This document shows, piece by piece, positions 9,623-17,757 of a DNA stretch of 64,000 nucleotides. The first letter of the stretch is position 1, and every line of letters starts with the position of its first letter. The DNA is taken from positions 23,553-87,552 of the forward strand of contig CAJQIB010000022.1 of assembly GCA_905478325.1 (NCBI GenBank), read 5' to 3'. The stretch is from an uncultured Flavobacteriales bacterium (lineage in GTDB: Bacteria > Bacteroidota > Bacteroidia > Flavobacteriales_D > Sanyastnellaceae). Made by a program: the position numbers and the translations under genes. The notes under the pieces are model-generated. The model was not told where the DNA came from, ran no database searches, and worked only from the letters and a program-made list of their open reading frames with translations.

Positions 9623-9630
9623 CAAATTTA
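9623..9630 (-). promoter_or_regulatory. -7 box (TAAATTTG) for the thioredoxin-like gene
   Basis: Exact TAnnTTTG match on the minus strand, ending 26 bases before the ATG at 9596. It excludes the alternative upstream start at 9635, which lies before the box. Confidence 0.5.
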
Positions 9631-9681
9631 CTCATGGCACGAGGGTGTTTTACAAGCTAATTTCACAAGGATTCTCAACAA

Positions 9682-11358
9682 ATGATTGGCAATAAGCATA
9701 CCGTTTTTGTGATCGGGGGTGGATGGGTTGGAGCTCCGTTATCTCGAAGTCTATTCCTGGAGGGGCATAGCGTTGCGGTCACCACACGGAGTGAGCAGAA
9801 ACAAGAGGCCTTTCGGCAGGCTGGTTTGGCGCCGGTATTCTGGGATTGTGATCACCACATGCCGGGTTCTGACCGTGCACGTGCTTTGCAAAAAGCAGGC
9901 GCGAATGCTACGCACTGGGTGCTGACAATTCCGCCAAATAAACAATGGAATCAAATTGAAAATGAGCAATGGCACCAAGATGTATGTGACGCTGCAACGG
10001 CATCTGAAATCAAGCGTTTGGTTGTCTTTAGTTCGACATCAGTATATCCAGACAAAGGAGTTGTACGAGAACAAGATGCCCAAGCTTCATCCATTTCACC
10101 CCATTCTGGAAAGTCACTTTTAGCGCTAGAGCAGGTCTTCGATGCGGCACCTTTTGATGTGGTCATCTTACGCTTCGGCGGGCTGATTGGAGCAGATCGT
10201 CATCCTGGAATGAGGGCTTCGCAAAAGGGCTGGAGCAATCCCAATCGGCGAATGAATGTCACCACACTTGAGGATGCCACCAGTGCCTGCCAGCACGTAC
10301 TCTTCTCTTCAACAATGAGTGGAGCGTACAATGTTGTCTCTCCAGATCATCCAACCTATTTGGATTTTGGCACATGTCTCGTAGATCTCAATTGGCCTGC
10401 AATTCTTGGTCATGCCAAAGAGCAATTGGATGTCAAAGGCAGGACGGTGTCTTCGGAAAGATTGATGGACACGGGTTTTGGTTTTCAAACTTCAGATGTC
10501 TTGGGTTGGGCGAAGGCGATGGGAGGCATGCGCAGTCCAATTCAAATCCGATTGAATGATACGAAGCACATTCATGGTGTGTTGCATCAAGCGAACCACT
10601 CAGAGGAACCTAAAGATGTAATGGTATTCGCTCACGGATACAAAGGGTTTAAAGATTGGGGAGCTTGGAGTCTAGTCATGGATGCGCTGACCAGTGAAAG
10701 GCGTAGTGTCTTTCGATTTGATTTCACCCAAAATGGGATCTATCCAGACTTCCCCAAAGAAATTTTGGACACGCAAGGTTGGAGTCAGAACACCTACCGC
10801 AAAGAAGTCGATGAATTGAAGGCGGTTTGTTCTCATTGGCAGGCTCAGGGACACCGCGTGTGTGTCGTTGGGCATAGTCGCGGAGGAGGCATTGCCGCCA
10901 TAGCTGCACACGAAATGCAATTGGCAGGTGCACCGCTTTTAGCTTGCCTCTTTTGGGCTTCTGTATCTGATTTCGCCGCACGTTTTCCTGAAGGAAAAGA
11001 GTTGGATCAGTGGCAACATTCAGACCGATTGGAAATCAAAAACCAGCGAACTGGTCAAGTGCTTCATCATTGTTTTTCGTTTTACGAAGCATTTCAAAAG
11101 GAGGCTTCTGCCTTGGACATACAACGCTCTGTCAAGCTTCTTGATTGCCCCGTTTTCATAGCACATGCTGAGGATGACGAGTCGGTTCTCCCTTCAGAGG
11201 CCGAGGCGTTGGAACATGCCTCAGGTGCGCAAGTCAATTGGATTAAGAGCGGTGGACATACGTTTGGTGCGTGTCATCCCTGGAACGAACTGGTTTTGCC
11301 CATCGCTTTAATAGAGTTAGCAAGAAGAACACGTCTGTTTCTAGATGGTCTGAAATAA
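9682..11358 (+). CDS. Fusion: NAD(P)-binding epimerase-like domain plus alpha/beta hydrolase
   Basis: A single 558-residue open frame joins two complete domains. Residues 1 to about 285 form a Rossmann-fold, NAD-dependent epimerase-like domain of the YeeZ type: VIGGGWVGAPLSRSL at 10-24, FSSTSVYPDKG, then LRFGGLIGADRHPG. From about residue 290 an alpha/beta hydrolase follows, with FAHGYKGFKDWG (oxyanion strand), the nucleophile elbow VVGHSRGGG (Ser near 399), an Asp in HAEDDESVLP and a His in SGGHTFG, so the hydrolase triad looks intact. The linker (AMGGMRSPIQIRLND) has no stop or frameshift. Each half normally exists as its own protein, so the fusion implies that the two activities act together, but no substrate can be named. 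A bidirectional terminator follows. Confidence 0.88.
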   Translation: MIGNKHTVFVIGGGWVGAPLSRSLFLEGHSVAVTTRSEQKQEAFRQAGLAPVFWDCDHHMPGSDRARALQKAGANATHWVLTIPPNKQWNQIENEQWHQDVCDAATASEIKRLVVFSSTSVYPDKGVVREQDAQASSISPHSGKSLLALEQVFDAAPFDVVILRFGGLIGADRHPGMRASQKGWSNPNRRMNVTTLEDATSACQHVLFSSTMSGAYNVVSPDHPTYLDFGTCLVDLNWPAILGHAKEQLDVKGRTVSSERLMDTGFGFQTSDVLGWAKAMGGMRSPIQIRLNDTKHIHGVLHQANHSEEPKDVMVFAHGYKGFKDWGAWSLVMDALTSERRSVFRFDFTQNGIYPDFPKEILDTQGWSQNTYRKEVDELKAVCSHWQAQGHRVCVVGHSRGGGIAAIAAHEMQLAGAPLLACLFWASVSDFAARFPEGKELDQWQHSDRLEIKNQRTGQVLHHCFSFYEAFQKEASALDIQRSVKLLDCPVFIAHAEDDESVLPSEAEALEHASGAQVNWIKSGGHTFGACHPWNELVLPIALIELARRTRLFLDGLK

Positions 11359-11362
11359 TGGA

Positions 11363-11396
11363 CAAAAAAAAGAGCCCGCAGCAATGCGGGCTCTTC
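11363..11396. terminator. Bidirectional intrinsic terminator
   Basis: A perfect 10-bp stem (AGAGCCCGCA / TGCGGGCTCT, 11371-11380 and 11385-11394) with a GCAA loop. An eight-A run on the left gives a U-tract for minus-strand transcripts, and TCTTGT on the right gives a weaker plus-strand tail. It lies between two converging genes and can stop both, most strongly the T9SS gene on the minus strand. Confidence 0.9.
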
Positions 11397-11414
11397 TTGT
11401 AGAAAACAGGGTGA

Positions 11415-12314
11415 TTACTGTTGAACAACGAGGCGCTGCGTTGAACGCAAACCACCATTTGAAAGCTCTACAAAGTAAATTCCGTTATCCAAGTTCAATT
11501 CAATGCGTTGTCCACGATCCAAAGAAGTCACCTTCTGGGTGTGCACCAATTGACCGTTCAAGGCGTGAATTTTCAACTGAGCATCAGCCGGCTGGCCTTG
11601 GATGTTGATGTAATTCGCTGCAGGGTTTGGTCCAAAGTTGAAGGTCAAGGCTTCAGGAGTAACAATCGTCGAAGGAACTGCAGTCAAAATTGAGACGTCA
11701 TCAATGAAATACGTACTAACGTTCGTTGCGTCTCCATTTGCGAAAAAGTTTACGCCTCCGAAAGCAGAGTCAAACAACCAGTTGCCAACGGTTACTCCAT
11801 CCATAGAGAGCGTAATGTTGTCAGAGTCCATGTCGACTAGGTGAGACATCTCGAACCAGGTGTCATGCTCAAAAGAACCTGCAGCAACGTCAACGCCGTC
11901 ACTGTTTACATTTAAGGTCCCGTCGATTAAAAAGGTTGCTTCAAACGCCCATGCTACACCTGGTTCTTGTTCTTCTTGGACATTATAATATCCAACAAAT
12001 CCAGAAGGGATGTACATCCAAAATGAAATGTCATAAACGTCCCCGTCTAAACCTGCGATGAGCATGATATCCATTGGACCACCGGTTGCAGCAGTACTGT
12101 AGATTTTCATGGAATTCGAACCAGTATGAGCAAGCTCATCGGTGATTTGAGAGTCTTCTTCCGTTTCAGGAGCGTTAGCCCAAGTGGACCAAACGGGACT
12201 GCTTGAGACGAAATCGCCTACAGCAAATCCTTCAAATCCTTCCTCATAAAGGACATCCTGTGAAAAAACGGTAACGCTCGTTACCAAACCAGCTAACAGT
12301 AAAAAGTTTTTCAT
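11415..12314 (-). CDS. T9SS type A cargo protein, lectin-like fold
   Basis: A 299-residue secreted protein. A signal peptide (MKNFLLLAGLVTSVTVFSQ) is followed by a beta-rich domain (LYEEGFEGFAVGDF, with TGSNSMKIYS and a long jelly-roll-like stretch) that resembles concanavalin-type domains seen beside surface-protein sorting signals. A type A sorting domain starts near residue 215 (FNFGPNPAANYINI, then KIHALNGQLVHTQKV and GIYFVELSNGGLRSTQRLVVQQ). The start at 12314 is chosen because it begins the signal peptide; the longer frame adds no sensible sequence. Probably exported by the type IX system and attached to the surface. Ligand unknown. Confidence 0.92.
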   Translation of the reverse strand: MKNFLLLAGLVTSVTVFSQDVLYEEGFEGFAVGDFVSSSPVWSTWANAPETEEDSQITDELAHTGSNSMKIYSTAATGGPMDIMLIAGLDGDVYDISFWMYIPSGFVGYYNVQEEQEPGVAWAFEATFLIDGTLNVNSDGVDVAAGSFEHDTWFEMSHLVDMDSDNITLSMDGVTVGNWLFDSAFGGVNFFANGDATNVSTYFIDDVSILTAVPSTIVTPEALTFNFGPNPAANYINIQGQPADAQLKIHALNGQLVHTQKVTSLDRGQRIELNLDNGIYFVELSNGGLRSTQRLVVQQ

Positions 12315-12408
12315 GCTTGTGAATTTATCGTATTGCAATATACGAAATGACCACAACAATTCCTTATATGTATGATATCGAACCGAATAACATCGTTAAA
12401 TTCGTAAA

Positions 12409-13236
12409 ATGAATTGGGAAGGGAACCTGCGTAAAATGGTTGTGAAATGGGGCTCTTCAGCCAAGAACGAAGTCCAATATCGATGGGTAGGCGCAGACAT
12501 TCTTGAATCGATGCCCCCAATTGATCCGCATCTTTGGATTGGCCAAGAGCTTACACTTGAATTTGAGGGTGTCATTCACTGTGTAGCAACAGGCAAGCGA
12601 ATTCGAAAGGCATATGGAGAAGGCATGAGTTATGACGCGTGGATCAACGCCCCTCAAGCTGTAGAAAGTGTGTTTAACCCCGAACTGAGTCGCATCCATG
12701 AAGGCATAGCTCTTCGTGATCGCGAATGGGAAGAAGCGCACCACAACCAACCACATGTTGTATACATAAGCCATACCAGTGGATTGAAAGTAGGAGTGAC
12801 GCGAGCGACCAACGTCCCATACCGTTGGATGGATCAGGGTGCTGCGGGAGCAATAGTCATTGCGAATACGCCTTACCGGCAACTCGCAGGTGAATTGGAA
12901 GTGGCGCTCAAGACACATATGGCCGATAAGACCAATTTCAGGAAAATGCTCGCCCAAGTCGATTTTGACGCGAAGCTATTGTTGGATGCGCGGGAGGATG
13001 CGTTCGAATGGCTCGGGGAAGCGTATGAGAGTTTTTTCGAAGGTGATGCGCCTCCAATGGAAATGATATATCCCGTTTTATCCTATCCAGCCAAAATAAA
13101 GAGCATTCGTTTGGACAAGGTGCCAAGCTTCAGTGGAGTCTTATTGGGAATCAAAGGGCAGTACCTACTCTTTGATGAGAATCGGGTATTCAATGTGCGC
13201 AGCCATGCGGGATATCGCGTGAAATTGAGCAGTTAA
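12409..13236 (+). CDS. DUF2797 domain protein with degenerate zinc ligands
   Basis: A 275-residue soluble protein of the DUF2797 family, recognised from MNWEGNLRKM at the start, PHVVYISHTSGLKVGVTR near residue 120, PYRWMDQGA, and FSGVLLGIKGQYLLF followed by VFNVRSHAGY at the end. The family's function is unknown. Homologues, as I recall them, carry a CxxC...CxxC zinc ribbon between residues about 60 and 85; here the corresponding stretch reads HCVATGKRIRKAYGEGMSYDAW, so three of four cysteines are replaced. The rest of the protein is well kept, so it is unlikely to be a pseudogene. It converges on algH, with stop codons abutting (13236/13237). Confidence 0.85.
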   Translation: MNWEGNLRKMVVKWGSSAKNEVQYRWVGADILESMPPIDPHLWIGQELTLEFEGVIHCVATGKRIRKAYGEGMSYDAWINAPQAVESVFNPELSRIHEGIALRDREWEEAHHNQPHVVYISHTSGLKVGVTRATNVPYRWMDQGAAGAIVIANTPYRQLAGELEVALKTHMADKTNFRKMLAQVDFDAKLLLDAREDAFEWLGEAYESFFEGDAPPMEMIYPVLSYPAKIKSIRLDKVPSFSGVLLGIKGQYLLFDENRVFNVRSHAGYRVKLSS

Positions 13237-13815
13237 TCAATTCAAGCTCGGATCACTCGGGGCATTGGCGATGTGCGCGTAATCAGGCCCCATGCTCCGA
13301 ATGAGTTCCTTCCAATAGTCCTCATCTTCTGTTTGTGTATTCATGATGGTTTCAATGGGTGCATCCGCAACAAACCAGGACTTGCTCTTAATCTCGTCTG
13401 CAAGTTGTCCAGAGGTCCAGCCAGCGTAGCCAACAAAAAAGCGCAATTCTCGATCCGTGATCACACCGTCGGTAACCGCTTTTTTGAGCCAGTCAAAATC
13501 ACCACCCATAAAAAGGCCTTCTTTCACTTGTATTGATCCCGGAACGTACTCATTGCAGTGCAAATAATACAAGTTGGAGTTTTTAACCGGGCCTCCTAAG
13601 CTGATTTTTGCCTGCCAATGGGGCATTTCTTGAAGCAAATCTTGCAAATCGACTTCAATGTAATTGTTCAAGACAAACCCAAATGAACTGTCGCTGTTGT
13701 GCTCACAAAGAAGCACTGCCTTTCTTCCGAAGTAAGCGTCCTCTAAAAAGGGTTCGGACAACAAGACTTGTCCGGGCTTGGGTTCTACCGCTGATGCCGG
13801 TGTGAATCGAATCAT
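13237..13815 (-). CDS. YqgE/AlgH family protein
   Basis: A 192-residue soluble protein of the YqgE/AlgH (UPF0301) family: GQVLLSEPFLEDAYFGRKAVLLCEHN at the start (positions 13-38), SFGFVLNNY, LGGPV near residue 80, and FVGYAGWTSGQLADEI near 140. The biochemical role is unresolved; the family was linked to alginate regulation in Pseudomonas. The frame extends to a TTG at 13842, but ATG 13815 (MIRFTPASAVEPKPGQ) is the usual start. It diverges from the M14 peptidase gene over a short palindrome carrying -7-like sequences on both strands. Confidence 0.92.
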   Translation of the reverse strand: MIRFTPASAVEPKPGQVLLSEPFLEDAYFGRKAVLLCEHNSDSSFGFVLNNYIEVDLQDLLQEMPHWQAKISLGGPVKNSNLYYLHCNEYVPGSIQVKEGLFMGGDFDWLKKAVTDGVITDRELRFFVGYAGWTSGQLADEIKSKSWFVADAPIETIMNTQTEDEDYWKELIRSMGPDYAHIANAPSDPSLN

Positions 13816-13837
13816 GGTGCGAAGTTCCGACTTTTGG

Positions 13838-13849
13838 GTCAAATTTGAC
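13838..13849. promoter_or_regulatory. Palindromic divergent promoter element GTCAAATTTGAC
   Basis: A perfect 12-base palindrome in the 36-base gap between the divergent algH-like and M14 genes. Its core CAAATTTG differs by one base from the TAnnTTTG box and reads the same on both strands. On the plus strand it ends four bases before the ATG at 13852; on the minus strand it ends 24 bases before the ATG at 13815. It may act as an overlapping divergent promoter or a regulator site. Confidence 0.4.
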
Positions 13850-13851
13850 AG

Positions 13852-15681
13852 ATGGAAATCAGTTCAATTCAACATGGAGTTAAGCCAAGTCGTTCGGCGT
13901 GTTGGATACTTGTGGGGTTTTTTGTGTGTTTTTCGTTGGGGGCTACTGCCCAATCAACTGCATTTGGGGAAGATCCCGCAGTATCATTGGAGAACAATGC
14001 GACTCCGACGTGGTCGGAGGCGATAGCGGCATTCCAGATTCTTGCCGACGACCACGATGACGCCACGCTAATCCAAGTTGGAAAGAGCGACGTGGGTAGA
14101 CCGATTCATGCATTTGTTTTTTCACCTGGGGCAGATCAGGTCACCTCTCTGGAAACGCTCGAGTCATTTATGGCTTCTTCCGATGAGCGCATGGCCATGT
14201 TGGTAAACAATGCCATTCACCCGGGTGAGCCATGTGGTGTTGACGCTTCCATTGGTTGGATGCGAGAGGTTCTTAGCAATCGCAGCTTGAAGAAGGCATA
14301 CTTAAATAAAATGGATGTGATCATCATTCCCATGTACAATATAGGTGGGGCTCTGAATCGGAATTGCTGCTCGCGAACCAACCAAGATGGACCGGAAGCT
14401 TATGGCTTCAGAGGCAACAGCCGGAACTTGGATTTGAACAGGGACTTTATCAAAATGGACAGTCGGAACGCCGAGGCTTTTGTCCAGCTATTTCATGCGG
14501 CCAAACCGGATGTTTTCGTGGACACTCACACGACCAATGGTGCGGATTATCCGTATCGAATGACCTTGATCACCACGCAGGTAGATAAAGCAGGGCCTGT
14601 CATTGGGCCGTTTTTAACAAAAGTCTTTGAACCGAAGTTGTATCAACGCATGGAGCAATTGGGAGAGCCGTTGATTCCATACGTCAATCTGCGCAATGAG
14701 ACACCCGAAAATGGCATCGTCGCTTTTCTTGAAACCCCGCGCTACAGCACCGGATATACCACGCTGTTTTCAACGTTGGGCTTCACGGCCGAAGCACACA
14801 TGTTGAAGCCCTTTCCTGAACGCGTGGAAGCGACACGGAAGCTTCTACAGGAAGTGGGTTTGTTGAGTATGGAGTTGGCCCGCGAAATCAAACAAATTCG
14901 AGCTGATGAGCAGGTGCGGCTTTCGAATGCTCACGACTTGCCTGTTCGATGGACGTTGGACGCGGCCGATTCCACAAAACTTGCATTCAAAGGATATACA
15001 GCGAGAAGGGAAATTAGTGCCATCACAAAAAGCACCCGTCTTCGATACGATCACAATGTGATGTGGGAGGATTCTATCACCTATCAGAATTCCTATGAAA
15101 CGAAGTGTGTGACCATTTTGCCGGAATTTTACTGCATTCCACAAGCGTGGCACGAAGTCGTGGATCGTCTTGCATGGAATGGAATAGAAATGACAGCTTT
15201 GACGCGGGACACCGTCATGCAATTGCAAGTTGATTACATCGAATCGTTTGATTCATCCAGCAAGCCCTATGAGGGACATCATGTCAATACAACGGATTCA
15301 ATCACTCAAGTGGATGAGTGGGTGCAGCTCTATGCTGGAGACTGGATCGTTTCAACGGAGCAGAAGGGAATTCGATTCTTAGCAGAGACGTTAGACCCGC
15401 GGGCACATGATTCGTATTTCACATGGAACTTCTTTGATAGTTCTCTGCAGCAAAAGGAGCATTATAGTGGATACGTGTTTGAAGAAACAGCATTCGATTT
15501 ACTCCAAAACGATCCTGCTTTGTCTGCTAAATTTGAGGAAGAAAAGTCCTTGTTTCCAGAGCGCATGAACACGCCAAGGGCTCAGTTGAATTGGATCTAC
15601 AAGCATTCTCCGCATTATGAGGGTACGGTCAATCGCTACCCCGTCTTCAGATCCATGACCCCTAGGACTTTTTCGAAATGA
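13852..15681 (+). CDS. Exported M14-family zinc carboxypeptidase
   Basis: A 609-residue exported metallopeptidase of family M14. A signal peptide (hydrophobic CWILVGFFVCFSLGATAQ near residues 17-34) is followed by the catalytic domain. The zinc ligands H and E lie in NAIHPGEPCG near residue 123, the substrate-binding Arg in LDLNRDF near 198, and the third ligand His in VFVDTHTTNG near 224. The C-terminal half (beyond about 370) is beta-rich and unassigned. It likely trims peptides in the periplasm or outside the cell. Its stop overlaps the start of the next hydrolase gene (ATGA at 15678), so the two are translationally coupled. Confidence 0.9.
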   Translation: MEISSIQHGVKPSRSACWILVGFFVCFSLGATAQSTAFGEDPAVSLENNATPTWSEAIAAFQILADDHDDATLIQVGKSDVGRPIHAFVFSPGADQVTSLETLESFMASSDERMAMLVNNAIHPGEPCGVDASIGWMREVLSNRSLKKAYLNKMDVIIIPMYNIGGALNRNCCSRTNQDGPEAYGFRGNSRNLDLNRDFIKMDSRNAEAFVQLFHAAKPDVFVDTHTTNGADYPYRMTLITTQVDKAGPVIGPFLTKVFEPKLYQRMEQLGEPLIPYVNLRNETPENGIVAFLETPRYSTGYTTLFSTLGFTAEAHMLKPFPERVEATRKLLQEVGLLSMELAREIKQIRADEQVRLSNAHDLPVRWTLDAADSTKLAFKGYTARREISAITKSTRLRYDHNVMWEDSITYQNSYETKCVTILPEFYCIPQAWHEVVDRLAWNGIEMTALTRDTVMQLQVDYIESFDSSSKPYEGHHVNTTDSITQVDEWVQLYAGDWIVSTEQKGIRFLAETLDPRAHDSYFTWNFFDSSLQQKEHYSGYVFEETAFDLLQNDPALSAKFEEEKSLFPERMNTPRAQLNWIYKHSPHYEGTVNRYPVFRSMTPRTFSK

Positions 15682-16607
15682 AGCCGCTCTGGAATCTTCC
15701 TCCTAAGTTCATTAGTACCACTCATAGTTTGGGTCGGTTCTTACGGCGGGACGTTGTTGGCTTGACTCCCGTTCAGATACGGTTGGCTTTGGACTCATTG
15801 TCCAGGCTTTACCCAGGGCCTGCTGACGTTCATTTTGCGTATGAAATGATCCAAGAACAGCAAGTGGCTCGCTTAAGACTCAAAAGGGATCAGCCAAAAC
15901 AAGGCGTTTTCTTTGTTCACGGTGGAGGGTTTGCTTTCGGTTCAGCTAGAACTCATCGCGCCATAGCAAGTGCGCTTACAATGGAAACGGGCTGTGAAGT
16001 ATGGATTCCAGAATACCCTTTGGCTCCAGAACACCCTTTTCCAGCAGCGTTGAATTCGTTGGAGGCGATGTGGCGGGAATTTAAGAGTCAGTACGACTCT
16101 GTTTTTGTGTTAGCCGATTCGGCAGGGGGCAGTTTAGCAGTAGCCATGATGCAAAGGTTAAGCCGCGAAGAACGTCATGAAATTCAGGGGCTGATGCTTC
16201 TTTCCCCATGGGTGGATTTGCGATCAAACTCCATGAGTAGCCGAGCGGATTCAAACGCCTGGAGTCCATTTGGTCGATTGGACATGTTGGAATATGCTAC
16301 GCACTATCTCGCCGGTGCTGATCCAAAACAAATTGAGGTATCTCCATTGCTCGGTTCATTTGAAGCGTTTCCACCAACGTTGATTGAGACATCGGCGATG
16401 GAGTATCTGCATCCTGACGCTTGTGCTTTGAAGGAGCGTCTTCTAGCGGAGGAAATTGAAGTGTGTTGGCGAGAAGAGGAAAACGCTTTGCACGGTTGGC
16501 AGCTTTTTCCAGATATTTTACCCGAAGCAAAACGATCCGTAGCGGCCATGTCTCAATTTATGGATGAGAAACGCGTTGCAGAACCCAGGCATCAAATGCA
16601 TGGTTAA
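15678..16607 (+). CDS. HSL-type alpha/beta hydrolase with altered catalytic acid
   Basis: A 309-residue alpha/beta hydrolase of the hormone-sensitive-lipase group. The oxyanion motif HGGGF lies near residues 81-85, the nucleophile elbow ADSAGG has Ser near 148, and a terminal ALHGWQLFP supplies His near 272. The segment that normally carries the catalytic Asp (consensus like PPTLIxxGSDEVLxDD) reads PPTLIETSAMEYLHPDA, which aligns Met241 with the Asp and keeps the next Glu. The protein may use that Glu or a nearby Asp, or may be weak or inactive. Likely an esterase or lipase of unknown substrate. Its 3' end overlaps the converging aminotransferase gene by 50 bases. Confidence 0.87.
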   Translation: MKPLWNLPPKFISTTHSLGRFLRRDVVGLTPVQIRLALDSLSRLYPGPADVHFAYEMIQEQQVARLRLKRDQPKQGVFFVHGGGFAFGSARTHRAIASALTMETGCEVWIPEYPLAPEHPFPAALNSLEAMWREFKSQYDSVFVLADSAGGSLAVAMMQRLSREERHEIQGLMLLSPWVDLRSNSMSSRADSNAWSPFGRLDMLEYATHYLAGADPKQIEVSPLLGSFEAFPPTLIETSAMEYLHPDACALKERLLAEEIEVCWREEENALHGWQLFPDILPEAKRSVAAMSQFMDEKRVAEPRHQMHG

Positions 16608-17757
16608 GTAGCGTCATGCCTTCATTCAATTCTTCATCGGATATGATAAGAGGAGGGGCGATCCGAAAGGAATTTGGAGTGCTTAAGAAGTAAAAGATGA
16701 GCAGGCCGTTTTTTCGGGCATGCTCCACACAAAAATGAATCGCTTCTGGACTCTCCATGTCAACGGCGATGAAATACCCTAGGCGACGCACGGCCTTCAC
16801 AGCGGAATGTTTTTTGAGTTGATTCTCCAATCGAGCGCCTCGCATTTCCAACGCTTTCCAATCAACCTTTTCAAGCAATCTCAATGCAGCAGCTGATGAC
16901 GCGCATGCAACGGGATGTCCGCCAAATGTGGTGATGTGTCCAAGGTCCGGTTCATGAGCCAAAGTGCGCATGCTACTGGCGCTAGAAACAAAGGCTCCGA
17001 GTGGCATTCCGCCACCAAGTGCCTTGCCCAAACAAAGGATGTCTGGGGTCACGTCAAAGTGCTCAAAAGCAAAGGGCTTTCCTGTGCGTCCGATACCACA
17101 CTGGATTTCGTCTAGAATGAGCAGAGTGCCCGTTTCATTGCATCGCTTCTCAAGTCTTTTGATCCATTCGATATCAGGAATGCGAATGCCGGCATCCCCT
17201 TGGACGGTTTCTGCAATGACGGCCGCTTGTGTGCCGTCGATTGCAACTAAAGCATCCTCGTGATTGAACGGAACAAATTGAACGCCATCGAGCAAAGGTT
17301 CAAAGGGCTCCCGGCGATCTTGATTGGAGCTAATACTCAATGCTCCAAAGGTGTTGCCGTGGTAACCTCCTTCCATTGCAATGAAGTTTTTGCGTCCTGT
17401 TACTCTACGGGCAAGTTTGAGTGCGCCGTCGATGGCTTCTGCACCTGAATTCACAAAATAAACGGCATCGAGGCTAGTCGGCAACAATCCGCGGAGTCGG
17501 CTTGCGGCTAAATCTTGTGCTTCTTGTTGCACTTCACCATACACCATGACATGGAGATGTCGATCGATTTGTTGATGCAGTGCTTCGACAATAGCGGGGT
17601 TGTTGTGGCCAAAAGATGAAACGCCAATGCCAGATATAAAATCCAACATTTTGGTTCCATCTTCTAAATGGAAGTAAACACCGCTTGCGCTGCTCACTTT
17701 TAAATTCAATGGATGCAACGTCGTTTGCGCCAATCCACGGTGAAGAAAGTCTTCCAT
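16558..17757 (-). CDS. Class III (ornithine/GABA-type) PLP aminotransferase
   Basis: A 399-residue class III aminotransferase. Motifs are FISGIGVSSFGHNNP near residue 40, FVNSGAEAIDGALKLARR near 105, the cofactor-binding ILDEIQCGIGRTG, and the PLP lysine in CLGKALGGGMPLGAF (Lys near 245). The family includes acetylornithine, ornithine and 4-aminobutyrate transaminases; the specificity cannot be read here. The ATG at 17757 shares a TGATG junction with the GH92 gene, and the TTG at 17760 is rejected. It is the last gene of the paaZ-S41-GH92 operon, which gives no obvious pathway. The last 50 bases overlap the converging hydrolase gene. Confidence 0.9.
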   Translation of the reverse strand: MEDFLHRGLAQTTLHPLNLKVSSASGVYFHLEDGTKMLDFISGIGVSSFGHNNPAIVEALHQQIDRHLHVMVYGEVQQEAQDLAASRLRGLLPTSLDAVYFVNSGAEAIDGALKLARRVTGRKNFIAMEGGYHGNTFGALSISSNQDRREPFEPLLDGVQFVPFNHEDALVAIDGTQAAVIAETVQGDAGIRIPDIEWIKRLEKRCNETGTLLILDEIQCGIGRTGKPFAFEHFDVTPDILCLGKALGGGMPLGAFVSSASSMRTLAHEPDLGHITTFGGHPVACASSAAALRLLEKVDWKALEMRGARLENQLKKHSAVKAVRRLGYFIAVDMESPEAIHFCVEHARKNGLLIFYFLSTPNSFRIAPPLIISDEELNEGMTLLNHAFDAWVLQRVSHP

